Shown: one piece after another, positions 9,702-21,943 of the stretch | Numbering within the stretch: the first letter of the stretch is position 1 | Layout: each line of letters begins with the position of its first letter | NCBI GenBank assembly: GCA_963920575.1 | Contig: OY986975.1 | Coordinates: 14,507,863-14,571,862 of the forward strand | Reading direction: 5' to 3' | Origin: Narthecium ossifragum | Lineage: Eukaryota > Streptophyta > Magnoliopsida > Dioscoreales > Nartheciaceae | DNA: 64,000 bases | The notes under the pieces: model-generated | The model's database searches: none | Seen by the model: the letters and a program-made list of their open reading frames with translations, nothing else | What the model was told of the DNA's origin: nothing | Position numbers and translations under genes: made by a program

Positions 9702-12238
9702 ATGCCACTCAACTCGACAATCGTCAATCCCCAGGATCGATATGAACCAAACGACCAACCTCCCCAGAACCCAACGGATTCATCCTTGACCTCGGATATG
9801 CCAGGCGATAGTTTGTGGCAATCTCCGGACAAAAAGGTTGATGAAGATTGGCGGAAGGTCGCAGAGGACTTCAGGGAACTGTTTGCGGCGATGGCGGAGA
9901 AGGTCAACCGAATGATCACCGTCCTCGAGTCGAAATATCAAACAACTCGGGTAGATACTCGAGAGGTGATATCTCAAGGCGTGCAAGAGGTCACGGGGGA
10001 GATAGAAAAGGCTATAGGGTCCTAGATACAGTCCTCCGAACAAATCCGACAAACCATCTCTGAGGTAGGAGCCTTTATGACCGATAGGACCCAGCCCCAA
10101 TCCAACCGCGTGATCCAAGAAGTCACCCACGTTCTCGCCGAAACCACCACTCCTTTGGCCAAACAAGTAGCTAAGGAAGTAGTGGTCGGATTGGAACCTA
10201 TCCTCGACAAACATGCCGAGCTAAATCGGAAGCTTTATAGCGAAGTACTCCGATCGGGTTCTACGACCATTCCCATGGCCTTTGCCCGAGCTACGCCTCG
10301 AGGGTCCGACATCCCTAGCTCGAGCAACCAACCGCCCCCTCTAGGATATCCAAATCCAACCTTAAAATGTCTTCCCTCAGGGGTACGTGGACCCAGGGGG
10401 ATCGAATCCCCCCATGGCAAATGTCGGGGGGTCGAGATTTTGGGCGCCCGCCTCATACAGCGTGATGACTTGAGGTTATGAGGAGAGCGGGAACCCCCCA
10501 TTAGGATCGGGGTATCCTCCGAGGCAACCAGGCCTGACGGGAAGCCCGAGTAGACAGCAGGGTCCACACGGTCATCTCGGAGAGCCACAACACCCGACGG
10601 TCTATCCTGGAGGGCAAAATGGCCAGGTCGGTCATATAGGAAACTACCGCTATCAAGGTACGTACCCCACGAGGCAAGGGTGGCAACCAACGATGCCGCC
10701 CGACCCATTTGCACACACTGGGGGGGCAACAAGGCCCACCCAGAGTTCAATTCGGATTTCATTGCGCCCGAGACCAGCCCGAGCAACCCCAACACCATAT
10801 AATGTGGGTAACGAGGATTGGAGGGGACCACCTCCGAGACCACCTCGGCGCAATTGGGAGAGACCAGGGCCCGAACCCCCACGACTCGAGGCAGATTACA
10901 TCACTCAGGTTGTCGAGCAGATGTATGGACCCCGAATTCCCCAAGTCGATCGTCCCACACTCCGAAAGCCCTATCCGGAGTATATAGATAGGGAACATCC
11001 ATACCCACATAACTTTAGGATGCCGGAGTTCACCTTCTTCTCAGGGGAGAACGACATGTCAGCCCTGGAACATTTGGCGAGGTTCACTTGCCAGTGTCGC
11101 AAGTACGGGGATAATGATTCCCTCAAGCTCTGTATCTTCCATACATCCCTCACCAGGTCGGCCTTCACTTGGTACATTATTCTCCCCAGGAACTCCATCT
11201 TCACCTGGGATGATCTACAAAGCCAATTTCAAGCTTATTTCTCGAAGACTGACCCCGGGATCTCCATGGCAGATCTCGCTCGGGTTCGACAAAAATCAGG
11301 GGAGACAGCAGAGCTATTCATCTCTCGTTTTCGCCGAGCCAAGATCAGGTGTAAGACGCCCCTCCTTGAGTCCGAATTTGTCAAATTGGCTCAGGACGGA
11401 CTTGACTTTGAGCTTCGAAAGAAGTTCGAGGGAATGGTGTTTAATTACCTCTTCGAGTTATCCGAGAGGGCCTCAAGGTACGAGCAAATGCTCTGAGAAG
11501 AATCTTCTCGGAGGAGAGGCTCGCACGACACCTATCACTAGGAGCTCGAAGACCCAGAGGTCAACCAGGCCGAGTTCGTAAAAGGCAACCCATTGACGTG
11601 TGAGCCTTTAACCCGACTTAACATCGAGGCTCCTAAGTCCATGTAAGGAGAAACTCGCAAGTATTCCTTCAACATAGCCGAGGCCGACAAAATCTTCGAT
11701 TCACTAGTGGCTAACAAACGCATCAAGCTCCGACATCATATTCTAGATCTCGAGAAATTGAAGGGGAAGGAATTCTGCAAATGGCACGGGGTTTTGACAC
11801 ATTCCACAAAGAATTGTGTGGTCTTCCACAATACGATCGAAGACAGGATCGAAGCCGGCGAACTCAAGTTCGCCGACTCACCCCCTAAAGCTAAAGTCGA
11901 TAGTCATCCTTTCAGCGCATCATATATTGAAACAAATATTATCGAGAAGTCTGACCTAACTTCACAATTATAGGCAGTGCAGGTCGCATCCCACAACGCA
12001 TGCTATTGGCAAGTAGCCAATGAGTTGTTCAAACAAATCGTGATGCCTAAATGGCTCCTCGCCCTGTTTTTCTCCAAGGAGGCATACAGGGGCAAGTGCA
12101 TGTGGCATCTCTCGGATAGCCATACTGTTGATTCCTGCCACGCATTCCGCGGCTTCTTCGGACAAAGGACGGCGGAGTAGAAGTTAACTCTCACCAGCGA
12201 GCAGAGTCGAGCCCTGCGTATAACCAAGACATGACACC
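9702..12238 (+). pseudogene. G1 Gag (Ty3/Gypsy, Tat-like), broken
   Basis: The frame opens with MPLNSTIVNPQ 33 bases after the LTR and is broken by stops at 10025, 10481 and elsewhere. The conserved retrotransposon Gag domain lies at 11020-11496: PEFTFFSGENDMSALEHL, FTWYIILPRNSIFTWDDL, FSKTDPGISMADLARVRQ. Downstream, fragments with Cys/His groups (CKWHGVLTHSTKNC near 11780; CMWHLSDSHTVDSC near 12100) resemble the zinc-knuckle region of Tat-type Gag, apparently in two copies. The solo LTR at 12239 separates this from the rest of the element. Confidence 0.8.
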
Positions 12239-12582
12239 TGATGAGAATGCATAATGTTATATTTTTATCCCTTAATACTTAGTCTCCTATGCTTATTTAG
12301 TTCCTAAATACACTCATTATTCTTATATTTTGATTTAGGATGCAATTGAAGTCCTTAAGTCGAAAAGAAGCTGAAAAGAGTGCATGGATCAACTTTAAAG
12401 ATTAATCTGTACCTGCTCATGAAGAACCAGATGATGTTCCATATATGGTTGGAAAGCTCTTGAAGTCTAAATTCTGGAGAATTTTACGGTTCGTGATTCC
12501 GAGTTTCCTAGAGGAAGTTACGGCAATTTTAGTACCGATGGCGCAGTCTGGATGGCAGAGCAGTGAATAAGCTGAACAGTCC

Positions 12583-12943
12583 GAGCGATCCGACACCCAG
12601 GGTCCGATCGATCGGACCATGCAGAAACGTGACAGAACATGTATTTTTTGGCTGAATGTGGTTCGATCGATCGAACCATCCCTCCTACTGAACCAGATCG
12701 ATCCGACTCCTAGAGTTGGATCGATCGGACTAGGGAAATGTCAGAAATTGCAGATTTTTATGAGCAAAATCGATCGGACACCTAAAGTTCGATCGATCGG
12801 ACTCAATAATACCCAGAGAAGGTGGATTTTTACGCATCCGATCGATCCAGCGCCTATAGTTCGATCGATCGGACTCGGGCGTAACTAGAAATTGAAGGTT
12901 TTTAATGAAACCGATCAATCCAGCACCCCGAGAAGGATCGATC
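12583..12943. promoter_or_regulatory. GATCGATC dyad array in solo LTR E
   Basis: Five units each have two GATCGATC-type octamers whose starts are exactly 23 bp apart: 12583/12606, 12696/12719, 12768/12791, 12840/12863, 12913/12936. A single unpaired site is at 12665. Four of the units repeat every 72-73 bp. The 15-base spacers are themselves partly symmetric (for example CGACTCCTAGAGTTG). The array ends 64 bp upstream of a TATAAATA box, so it lies in U3 where enhancers are expected. Confidence 0.8.
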
Positions 12944-13006
12944 GGGTGTTCCCAGTGAATTAAATCAACGGTCTTGATCAATTCCGAGGATGGATACACT
13001 TGAGGC

Positions 13007-13014
13007 TATAAATA
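13007..13014 (+). promoter_or_regulatory. TATA box of solo LTR E
   Basis: TATAAATA lies 64 bp downstream of the last dyad unit, in the plus orientation of the LTR. Confidence 0.55.
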
Positions 13015-13909
13015 GGACTCTTTCTAGGGTTTGAGGGGAGATTCTTAGACACTTTTGGTTGCTCTTTCTCCTCCTTTATATTTTTTCTAGGTTTTATCTT
13101 GTTTATTAGAATCTTTTGAGGATTGTTCTCGATGGCCCTGCGTGGCTAAATCTTGATCCTTGGTTGAGGAGACTGAAACCTCGGAATCAATGAAACTGTG
13201 AGATCTAATTTACGTTTATTGTTCAGTTTATACATGAGTATTGGATGTTCTTCTGAGATTAAATATTCATGATTGTCTTGTCTAATTGCTAGGAGCGCTA
13301 CTAGTTTATTATTCATTGCGATCTACTGCTAGGTTGGATATCAAATCCGGAATTGTTTGATCCCTCTAATCTGCGAAGCAATTAGGATCTAATAATTTAC
13401 TGCTGATCAGATCTTGTTAGATCTTAGGAAGAATATTCAACTAGATTAAATGCAACCGCTTGTGCTTGTGTTGTTTAGCTTCATCGATCTCCCTATTCTT
13501 AACGCTGCTACTAGATTAAATCTACAGCGCTTGTCTTAGGTTGTATAGTAGTTAGGGTTGATTAGATCGCTTGTTTCTAATTAACTATGATCGAGGAGAG
13601 CTTCGAATTTAATTCGGACGGTGAATATTCATGGTATGAATTGATTGATACTTGCATCTATGATCAGTTGTTGGATTCCGATGGTGGATGTTGACTCAGA
13701 CCAAGCTTTGTTCTCTTGATTTAACTTGTTTCTTCTCTTTAGATTATTTCTTTATTGTTTCCTCACGTTTAAAACCCCCCTATCTTTGTTCACTTAGCAC
13801 AAAACTAGGCTAAACACTCTTCGTGGGATCGACTCGTACTCGCACTACTACATTTGTTTTGAAGAGTATTGGATTTATTTTTGAGTGCCTGCGACAGCAC
13901 ATCAACACC

Positions 13910-15325
13910 TCCTCCCAAAGTCAACCTCAAAGTCGTCGACCAAGCCATTGAGGGTTCCTCGCCCGATTCCTGTATAGGATCGCCTACAATCCATGCACGA
14001 CACACCGCATGAAGTGTTCCCGCCTCCGACCCGGCAGGCAGCGTTCATGGGACAGTTAGCGTCCGACCTCGAGGCCCTCCGAGACAATATGTGCCCGCAT
14101 TGCTCCATGCTCCTTCACATCGAGCTAGTGAACCAGGGCGTGGTGCAGCATGATCAGATCAAGGAGGAACTCGGCGATGACCCTGTTTTCCGGAAAACCT
14201 CCGAGGTCAGGCCCGTCGAAGTCTCTATTTCCCCAGATCCAGCTAACTGGCCACTCCCAGAGGCATACTCAGCCAAGAAGCGGACAGCAACTCGGCAAGC
14301 GCGGCCGGCAAGAGCTGTCGCTCGGCCCGTGGGTAACCCGAATATGGGTACTCACCTGCTATAGGGGAAGATGTCTCGGAGCCAACGACGTGCGATGCAA
14401 AAGAGGGTCGAACCCTCTCAGAGTTACTATGTTACTTCTCCCGGCACCTCCCCTTCGTCACTCAAGTTTCCCTTGGAGAAGAATTGGGAGACAGAGTTCA
14501 GTGATGCAGAGTCTTCATCACGCTCAGATTTCCACGACATGTCACAAGAGAAGATCCATCCGAGACCCAGTTTCGTTCGCATCGGCGAGATCGACAGCCA
14601 AATCACCAACTACAACATGACCTTCACCTTGCCAGCAGTCTTTTGAAACAATCGGGTACAAATCGACCGTTTGGAAGGGGACGTTGAAGATACCGAGTCA
14701 GTGGGGCAGGTCATGGTATCCGACGATATTTCACATGAACGACTCGCCAACGTCAACCTCGAGGTCGACGACACTGATGCTCCCAAAGTCGATCGACAAC
14801 CACTCATGGTCCACACCAACTACATCAAGGACTCTTCACCCGCAAGGAGGAAGGCCTCGATCCTGAGGATTTGGCGTCGGCATGGGAGCATTTCGAGCAG
14901 GATGTCACCTCCAACGACCCTTGCAAAACACAGGTCAAGGTCGGCGGAGATGAGTCGTCGGCGTCCCATGAGTAGCCCCCCCCACTAAGGGACGGGCTCG
15001 AGGATATCCAAGCCTCGCCCACAAGGGGCAAAACCCCATCAATGAAGTCGAGGGTCAGGACCTCAGCCGAGTTCACCAAGGTCATGGTGGCCGTCATTTC
15101 GAGGCTCGAGACTCACCTGGTCGAACAAGGTCTGGGAGTGAGCAACCCGACAGAACCAGAATCAACACAGGACCCAGAGGTCAGCCAATTAAGGTCAGAC
15201 TCGGACGCAAGAGCAGCTCCCGAAGCCAAGGAAACGCCCAAACACATCGAGCGACAGCTTAGGCTAGTCGATGTATATAAGTTCCCTGTTTTTCCTAAAA
15301 TCCCACCATCGAGTGCCGATTGACA
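13910..15325 (+). pseudogene. G1 Gag-Pol linker region, decayed
   Basis: This is the continuation of G1 after solo LTR E. Open fragments (13993-14364, 14371-14646, 14671-14988, 15042-15323) are acidic and low-complexity, such as MTFTLPAVF and a run ending RQLRLVDVYKFPVFPKIPPSSAD just before the polymerase part. A protease would be expected here, but I see no clear D-S/T-G active site, so the protease is either too decayed or lost. Several stops interrupt the reading. Confidence 0.6.
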
Positions 15326-15338
15326 AGTATTCGCCAAG

Positions 15339-16193
15339 TTGGTTTCATCCGACTTAGGTTTTACAGCTTTCCCTAATGGATCGTTTCCGAACGAACTCGA
15401 GGAGGTCAATCTCGGGACACCTAAGGCCCCTCGAGTCACTTATGTAAATAGAGCAATTGGTAGTGAAATGAAAAAGGCCCTCGCAAATCTCTTACATGAG
15501 TTCAAAGATTGCTTTGCATGGGACTAAGATGAGATGCCCGGTCTTAGCCGCGATCTAGTTGAACATCGACTTCCAATTAAGCCTGGATAAGCCAGTAAAG
15601 CAGGCTCCTTGGAGGCTTGCACCCAAGAAGATACCCAAGATAAAGGAAGAAGTCGAGCGTCTTTTACAAGTCAAGTTCATAAGAACCACTCGATACATCG
15701 AATGGGTATTCAACATAGTGCCCGTCACCAAAAAGAACGGGAAGATAAGAGTATGCATCGACTACAGAAACCTCAACATGGCCACACCCAAAGATGAATA
15801 TCCAATGCCAGTAGTCGACCTCTTGGTTGCTGCCGCCGCAGGGAACGAACTGATCTCCCAGATGGATGGATATTCTGGGTACAATCAAAGCCACGTAGCA
15901 CATGAAGAAGTTCATAAAACGGCTTTCACTTGTCCCGAAGCTATTGGAAATTCGAGTATGTGGTGATGCCCTTCGGGCTTAAGAATGCAGGGGTTATATC
16001 CCGGAGAGCCATGAACGCTATTTTCCACGACTTGATCGGTAAATCCCTTGAGATCTACATCGACGACATCTTGGTCAAGTAAAAAAAAACCGAAGATCAT
16101 CTAGAAATCCTTCGAGTCACATTTCAAAGGATACGAACCCATCAACTCAAACTAAACCCACAAAAATGCGCCTTCAGGGTGTCTGTAGGGAAC
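15339..16193 (+). pseudogene. G1 reverse transcriptase, N-terminal part
   Basis: Typical Tat-lineage RT blocks are readable across shifting frames: FIRTTRYIEWVFNIVPVTKK, RVCIDYRNLNMATPKDEYPM, then ISQMDGYSGYNQ (15840-15900), VMPFGLKNAG (about 15964), and the catalytic YIDDILVK (about 16055), followed by a stop. In-frame stops are at 15525, near 15560 and at 16080. The frame is cut at 16193, after a VGN-coding stretch, by element B; the reading resumes at about 19633. Confidence 0.88.
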
Positions 16194-17635
16194 TGATGTG
16201 TTGCGAACATTGTCGTTAAAACGTTGCAAACTCAATCAAATATTAAATTTATAATCCTTATTCAATCACTAAACTAGTAGGTAGAAATAGCGGTGAAGTC
16301 GGGAGTCGATCCACAGGGAAAACGTTGGAAACTGAAATCAATTCTCGAAACCCTAAAACTAAGCAAAAGAATTAAAGATAGAATAGAGTTATCTAAACTA
16401 ATCAACAAAAGAAATAAAAGGATGATCAATTCGAATCAATGGAGTAGTTACTTAGGAATTACTCAATCCGCCCTAGTTTCGTTATTAGTCTTCTCTAGTT
16501 ATCATCTTGTTCCCTTCTCTCAACATTAGGGATAATATGGCTACAAGCTCACATGAATCCCTAAAAGAAAGTTAATGTTCCCAACGCCATAACCTATGTT
16601 TGCTTGGCATAGATTGTCTTTGGTCCTACGATTACCTTAAATTATACTACTCCTAATGACCTTGGCACAACCTATCTTCGCGTAGCATAGCTTATCTCAA
16701 AGGTAAACCAATAACTTCATGAAAGCATCTCATAAATCTCTACAATCAATCACAGAAATCATCAAGGACTGAAAGTACGTCGATGGAACTCTGTTCCTTC
16801 AACTCTATTAACAATAAAACCATATTTATGAGATCATGCATCAAGAAGTTCACAAGAATCCAACTAAAGAAAGACCAAAACTACACTAGGGTTTCATGAA
16901 TAATCCTAAGTACAATAATTAACAACTCATCTTTTAGATGAACGCCATTGGGTTGGAATAGGAAGCTATCATCATCCGCATCCTCGCCGTCTTCTTTTTC
17001 CTTCTTCAAAGATTGTCACAAAGATGATTATTTTCGGATCAATAATCTTATTTATAGGAGAACTCCCGAAATTAGAGTTGGAGTTGAGTTGGATTTCAAT
17101 TACAACTCGGATTTCCTGAATTAAATATGGTAGTCTTATTCCGAGTGTAACTAGGCCCAATCAGTTGGAAATCTGAAACCTTGTCCAACACGAAAGTTGT
17201 AGATTAGGAAGTCCTTTGTTATCTCCCGAAAATTGCATAATATTTGGACTTATGTGGAATATTTTCCGAATATTCTTCTAAACATCGATGGACCAGTTTT
17301 CCAGGATATGTATATTTTATCTTCCTCAAAACTGGTATCAATCCATCAAGAGTCTCATAAAGTGTCCAACATGAAAGTTGTATCTCTTGAAGGTTTCTAT
17401 CACGTACTAAATTGTCAGAATATTTGGACGTATACCGAATTTCTAAAGAATATTCTCCTGACAGGCGATGAAGCAGTCTTTATCACATAAATTCATCCTT
17501 TTAGCCGAATTTCTTGTATTCCTTCTTAAATTATGATTAAATCTGAAATCAGCTAACAAACAAGTAAATACAACGACTCTAGGCCTAACAAAGGTAATTT
17601 AAGGGGTTTAATTACGAATATTTAGTGACTCATCA
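16194..17635 (-). repeat. Element B LTR (3' LTR in element sense)
   Basis: TGATGTGTTGCGAAC...GTGACTCATCA, 1,442 bp. A purine-tract-like TAAGGGGTTT lies at the inner edge of the LTR when read on the minus strand. Confidence 0.8.
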
Positions 17636-18238
17636 AACCCCTAACTTACACTTTGCTAGTCCTCAAGCAAAGAAAAGATAAAAAGAAAACAATAAATCTA
17701 ACTATCCACTTTCGTAGGTCTCACGATTGCACTTAGCATGTGCAACAAGCCTTTAAACCCATGGGTTACTCCAGTGGAGGAGTTATAGTCTCCTGAGGGT
17801 TTTCAGTGATGATACCTACAAACATCTTTACATTCCCTTAAATATGTCATTAGAAATCAATCATAATGTTCATCAACTCTAATACATGACATAGAAATAA
17901 TATCCATGAATATACCCTTCAACTCATAATCATATAAAAATATAGTAAGTCAAAACATGTATAACATATTTCCAATACTTCAAGATATTTAATCATGACT
18001 AAAAATGACTTTAACACTCACGTGTGAATAGAATTCCACATGTTTCAGAGCATCAATTATATCTAAATACTTTAACTATTCAAGATCACAATCATAGTCA
18101 AGCACATATCTTCCACTTATCACATAGCAATCTCTGCTTTTTTTTTCTTTTTTTTTTAATTTTTTTTTTGTTTTTCCTCCATTTTTTCGCAGGAATTTCA
18201 ACAGTTTTACGCGAACAACACACCTTGTTTGCAAAAAT

Positions 18239-19632
18239 TGATGTCTTGCAAACGTGTCATTAAATCAGATGCAAACTCAATCAAAAGTAGAATTTATAAA
18301 CCCTTATTCAAAATACTAGACTATGGGGTAGAATAGTGATGAAATACGGGATCGAACCATAGGGAAAACTTTGATTACGAAGGAGAAACCAGAATTAAAT
18401 CTCGGAACTCTAAACCTAAAGCGAAAAGGATTGATTTGGCTTTTAGAAACTTATTAATTAAAACTAGTTAAGAAAGCGATGTAAAAAGATTGAAATATAT
18501 TAATGAGAGAAGACCTAGTGATTACTAAATCCACTTTAATTTCACTTCATGTATTCTCTAGTTATGCTCTTGTTTTCTTATCAAGACATTATAGATTCAT
18601 AGCTTCTTAAGCTTACATGAATCCCTAAAAGAAGGTGAGTGTTTACCAAAGGCATATTTTATCTTCGATTATCATAGATTGTCTTCGGGGTAACCTTAGC
18701 ACAAGCTATCGTCACTAAGCATAAAATATCTTATCGGTTATTCACAAACCACATAAAAACCATCCTATAGATCTCTACCATCAATCACCGAAATCAGGTA
18801 GGACTAAAAGTACGTCAAGGAACTCTGTTCCCTCAACTCTTTTATCATTAAAACCAAATCTATAAGATCATTTCCAGAAAAAGAATACAAGATTCAACTA
18901 GAAAAATACAAGGAAGATCTACTAAAACTTCATGAGATCCCTAAGTATAGAAATTACCAACTCATCTTTGTGATGGAAGCCATAGATTCGATGAAGAACG
19001 ATCGGGATCCACGCTGCAATTCCATCTTCTCCAGAGAATCTTCCAAACCCTAATTCTCTCTTTTCTCTCTATGGGGACCTTCAATTTTCAGCCAACAAAC
19101 ACCTTCTTATGGTGTATTCCCGGAAGTAGGGTTATGGCTAAGTTGGACTCCTACTACAACTCGGATTCCTTGGATTAATTCCAGGCTGTCCTATTCTGGT
19201 CGTAACTGGATCCAATCAAGCCGGAATTTGGAAATATGCTAAACATGAAAGATGTAGATTAGGAAGTCTTCTATCCTAGTCCGAAGAGTTGACATTATTT
19301 GGACTTATCTGGAATATTTGGTGAATATTGTCCTGAACATCGACGGACGAGTTTCTCAGCATCTGTTTATCTTCATAGTCTTCTTGAGGTTCTCCAAATT
19401 TTAGGAATTTAGAATTTATCTGGAGAATTTGATGAATTCTTTTCAAACTGCCAGCGGAGCGGCGTAATTTCCACATATTAGTTTGTTTCTGTATTTTCTA
19501 ACTTGAATCTTCATTAAACCTGAAATCAACTAACAAACTATCAAATACAAACACTCTTGGGCGACAAACGCCAGGAGGCCTTCGATGAGATCAAATTAAG
19601 GGGTTTAAGTATGAATATTTAGTGACTGATCA
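18239..19632 (-). repeat. Element B LTR (5' LTR in element sense) with templated patch
   Basis: TGATGTCTTGCAAAC...GTGACTGATCA. It is homologous to 16194-17635 except that 19563-19595 is replaced by 33 bp identical to 19854-19886 of the neighbouring G1 polyprotein gene. Confidence 0.8.
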
Positions 19633-21705
19633 AGAACTTCTTGGGTTTCCACATATACAATAGAGGCATTGAGATCAGCCAGAACAAAGCCAAGGCGATC
19701 ATCGAAACGCGACCACCCAGAAACAAACGAGAACTTCATAGTTTTCTGGGTGATCTAAATTTCCTATGTCGTTTCATTTCAAACGCCGCAGGTAAGACAA
19801 AAACCTTCTCCAACCTGCTCAGGCTACGCCAGGGTCAAGAATTCAAGTGGGAAGACAAACGCCAGGAGGCCTTCGATGAGATCAAACGATATGTTGCAAA
19901 ACCCCCGGTGCTCGTACCACCTCAACCAGGGACCCCCTTAAAGCTATATCTCACGTCGACAAAGGACTCCATCGGCTGCTTATTAGCTCAAGATAACGAA
20001 GATGGTCAAGAAAAGGTCATCTTTTACCCTAGCTGGGTTCCCATCGACGCCGAGACCAGATACCCATTAGTCAAGAAGTATTGTTTGGCGCTATACTTCG
20101 CAGCCTGCAAGCTCAGGCACTACCTAATCACACACACCGTCTATGTGATCATAAAGGCAGATGTGATCAAGTACATGCTCTCCGATACCTTGCTCAGAGG
20201 ACGAGTAAGCAAATGGGGGCTATTCCTAACTCAGTTCGACATGGTCTATGTACCGTCCAAAGCAGTCAAAGGCTAAGCCTTAGCAGACTTCCTAGCAGAT
20301 CATTGCCCAGGGCATGAAGTCTCGGAACCGGGTTTGGAAGCAGAAGTCAACTTGATCGAGATCGCCCCATGGAAACTATACTTCGACGACTCTAGCACGG
20401 CGAGATCGGCTGGAGTCGGAGTACTCCTGGTATCCCCACAAGGGGGTAGACATACCTTCTTGGCATGGCTCCAGCCTAAATGCTCGAACAATGCAGCCGA
20501 GTAACAAGCTTTAGTCTTCGGACTAGAGATCGCTCGAGACATGAACATCGTCGACCTCGAGATCATAGGGGACTCTCAACTGGTTATCAAACAGCTATTA
20601 GAAGAGTATCGATGCGCCAGCGCGGACCTCGAGCCATTTTGGCACAAGCTCCGGGAACAGCTTGTAAAACTCAGGACAGTCCGCTTGACCCACGTCTTAC
20701 GAGGCGAGAACGTCGAGGCCGACATGCTAGCACAACTAGGATCGAGCCGCGACGCGGAAGTCATCTCAACCTCCTCTGAGATCTCAGTAAATAGCACCTC
20801 GAAGGTCGACTGGAGAAACCCGATCGTGGAATACCTCATCAATCCCTCCCAAGCCCAGGGGGTAAGAGACCTCAAGCAAAGAGCCTCCAGATACCTCCTG
20901 TTGGAAGGCAAACTGTATCGGAAATCATTCAAAGGACCTTTACTCCGATGCATAAACGTAGACGACGCGCTCCGAGCTCTAGGGGAAGTCCATGATGGTG
21001 TGTGTGGAGCTCACCAGGCCGGAATCAAGATGTCATGGTTACTTAAGCGACTCGGATTCTATTGGCCCGAGATAACTAAAGACACTATCAACTATGCCAA
21101 GGAGTGTATGATGTGCCAGAAGCACGGGCAAATACCTCGGGTCCCAGCATCAGAATTACATTCAATAATAAAACCGTGGCCATTCAGGGAATGGGCCATC
21201 GACGCCATGGGACCTATTGACCCCACGTCGAGCAGAGGACATAGATTATCCTCGCCGCGACCGATTACTTCACAAAATGGGTCGAAGCAATCCCGGTCAA
21301 AGAGGTAACCCAAGAAGTTACCATCATGTTCATACAGGATCATATTATATTTCTCTTCGGATTACCTCAGTCTATCACAGTCAATCGAGCTACTGGTCTC
21401 AACGGGCAAGAAATGCAGAGGTTTGCAGAGGAACATGGCTTTGAGATAGTAAACTCAACCGCGTACTATGCCCAAGCCAACGGACAGGCCGAGTCAACAA
21501 ATAAAATCATAAAGTACAATATACAAAAGATGACAGACATAGATGGAAATCCGAGGAGGTGACACGAAATCTTGGGCGAAACCGTTTGGGCAAACCGCAC
21601 ATCCCGACGTGAAAGCACGGGGACAACACCCTATGAGTTGGTGTACGTACACGATGTTGTAATCCCTGTCGATGTCCAAGTCGGCTCTCCGAGGACAGAG
21701 CACCA
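19633..21705 (+). pseudogene. G1 RT end, RNase H, second RNase H and integrase
   Basis: Reading resumes with FLGFHIYNRGIEI. The connection and first RNase H (19641-20276) include WEDKRQEAFDEIK and YPLVKKYCLALYFAACKLRHY. A second RNase H (20288-20770) shows LYFDDSSTARSAGVGVLL, NNAAE then a stop, and IIGDSQLVIKQLLEEY; a second RNase H of this kind marks the Tat lineage. Integrase follows: zinc-binding H-H-C-C (VHDGVCGAHQAG ... CMMCQKHG, 20990-21130), REWAIDAMGPIDP, then FGLPQSITVNRATGLNGQEM, where the catalytic Asp after TV is Asn, and GQAESTNK. Stops and frameshifts occur at 20276, about 20503, 21308 and 21562. The element is cut at 21705 by a TRIM fragment. Confidence 0.9.
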
Positions 21706-21943
21706 TGTAACGGCCCCCGTCGTCCGAGGCCACCTAGGGCCTGCAGGCTCCGTCCAGGATCTACCAGAGGGCCCCATCCGACACAATATTGTCCAGTTAT
21801 GGCTCACCACAGAAATCTGAGAAAACTTCCCAGTGGGTTACCCATCCCGGGACTGCTCCAAGGCAAGCACGCTTAACCTTGGAGTTTTCTGGCGGGTCAC
21901 TGCCATCACGGCTTTAAAACACGTTGTGTGTTATAAGGGTTAC
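21706..21943 (-). mobile_element. TRIM LTR fragment, inverted relative to 3699-5026
   Basis: Begins TGTAACGGCCCCC, the reverse complement of the TRIM LTR end. It follows the TRIM LTR through GACACAATATTGTCC and the GCTTTAAAACACGTTGTGT block. It stops at GGGTTAC (21943), where another LTR starts. The distal LTR end and any internal domain are missing. It differs clearly from the 3699-5026 copies, so it is an older insertion. Confidence 0.75.

Larger units (their letters stand above)
12239..13904 (+). mobile_element. Solo LTR E (Athila-like) with target duplication ACACC
   Basis: A 1,666-bp TGATG...CATCA segment sits inside the G1 gag, flanked by ACACC at 12234-12238 and 13905-13909. It encodes nothing. 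It shares general layout with the LTRs of element A: a GATCAACTTT block, then a GATCGATC dyad array (12583-12943), then a TATA box (13007-13014), then a long AT-rich leader with a CGTGGGATCGACTCG-like block near the end. Solo LTRs form by recombination between the two LTRs of a full element. Confidence 0.85.
16194..19632 (-). mobile_element. Element B: stripped Athila-like element in the G1 RT
   Basis: Two similar LTRs (16194-17635 and 18239-19632) of about 1.4 kb, TGATG...ATCA, bracket only ~600 bp. The flanks GGAAC (before 16194) and AGAAC (after 19632) look like a 5-bp target duplication with one change, and G1 codons continue after the right flank. The interior (17636-18238) matches the 3' untranslated part of element A (27290-27790), including the block CACTTTCGTAGGTCTCACGA, which shows minus orientation. 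It lacks gag-pol and a primer-binding site beside the 18239 LTR; the interior stops abruptly in the ACGCGAACAACAC repeat. Confidence 0.85.

Noticed and set aside
10235..10882. 215-codon minus-strand frame opposite G1 gag
   Set aside because: Shadow of the gag coding strand; no family resemblance.
12583..12943. Spaced palindromic repeats that superficially resemble a CRISPR array
   Set aside because: Host is a plant, the spacing alternates between 23 and ~49 bp, spacers are related to one another and symmetric, and the array lies in an LTR U3. It is not CRISPR.
12619..12999. Frames reading repeated IDPTPRVGSIGL-like peptides (also at 26816-27086, 30855-31139 and 36204-36544)
   Set aside because: They are translations of the GATCGATC array and appear on both strands; the repeat acts at DNA level, not as protein.
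14000..15000. Search for the G1 aspartic protease active site
   Set aside because: No D-T-G or D-S-G with a supporting hydrophobic context was found in any plus frame, so no protease is annotated there.
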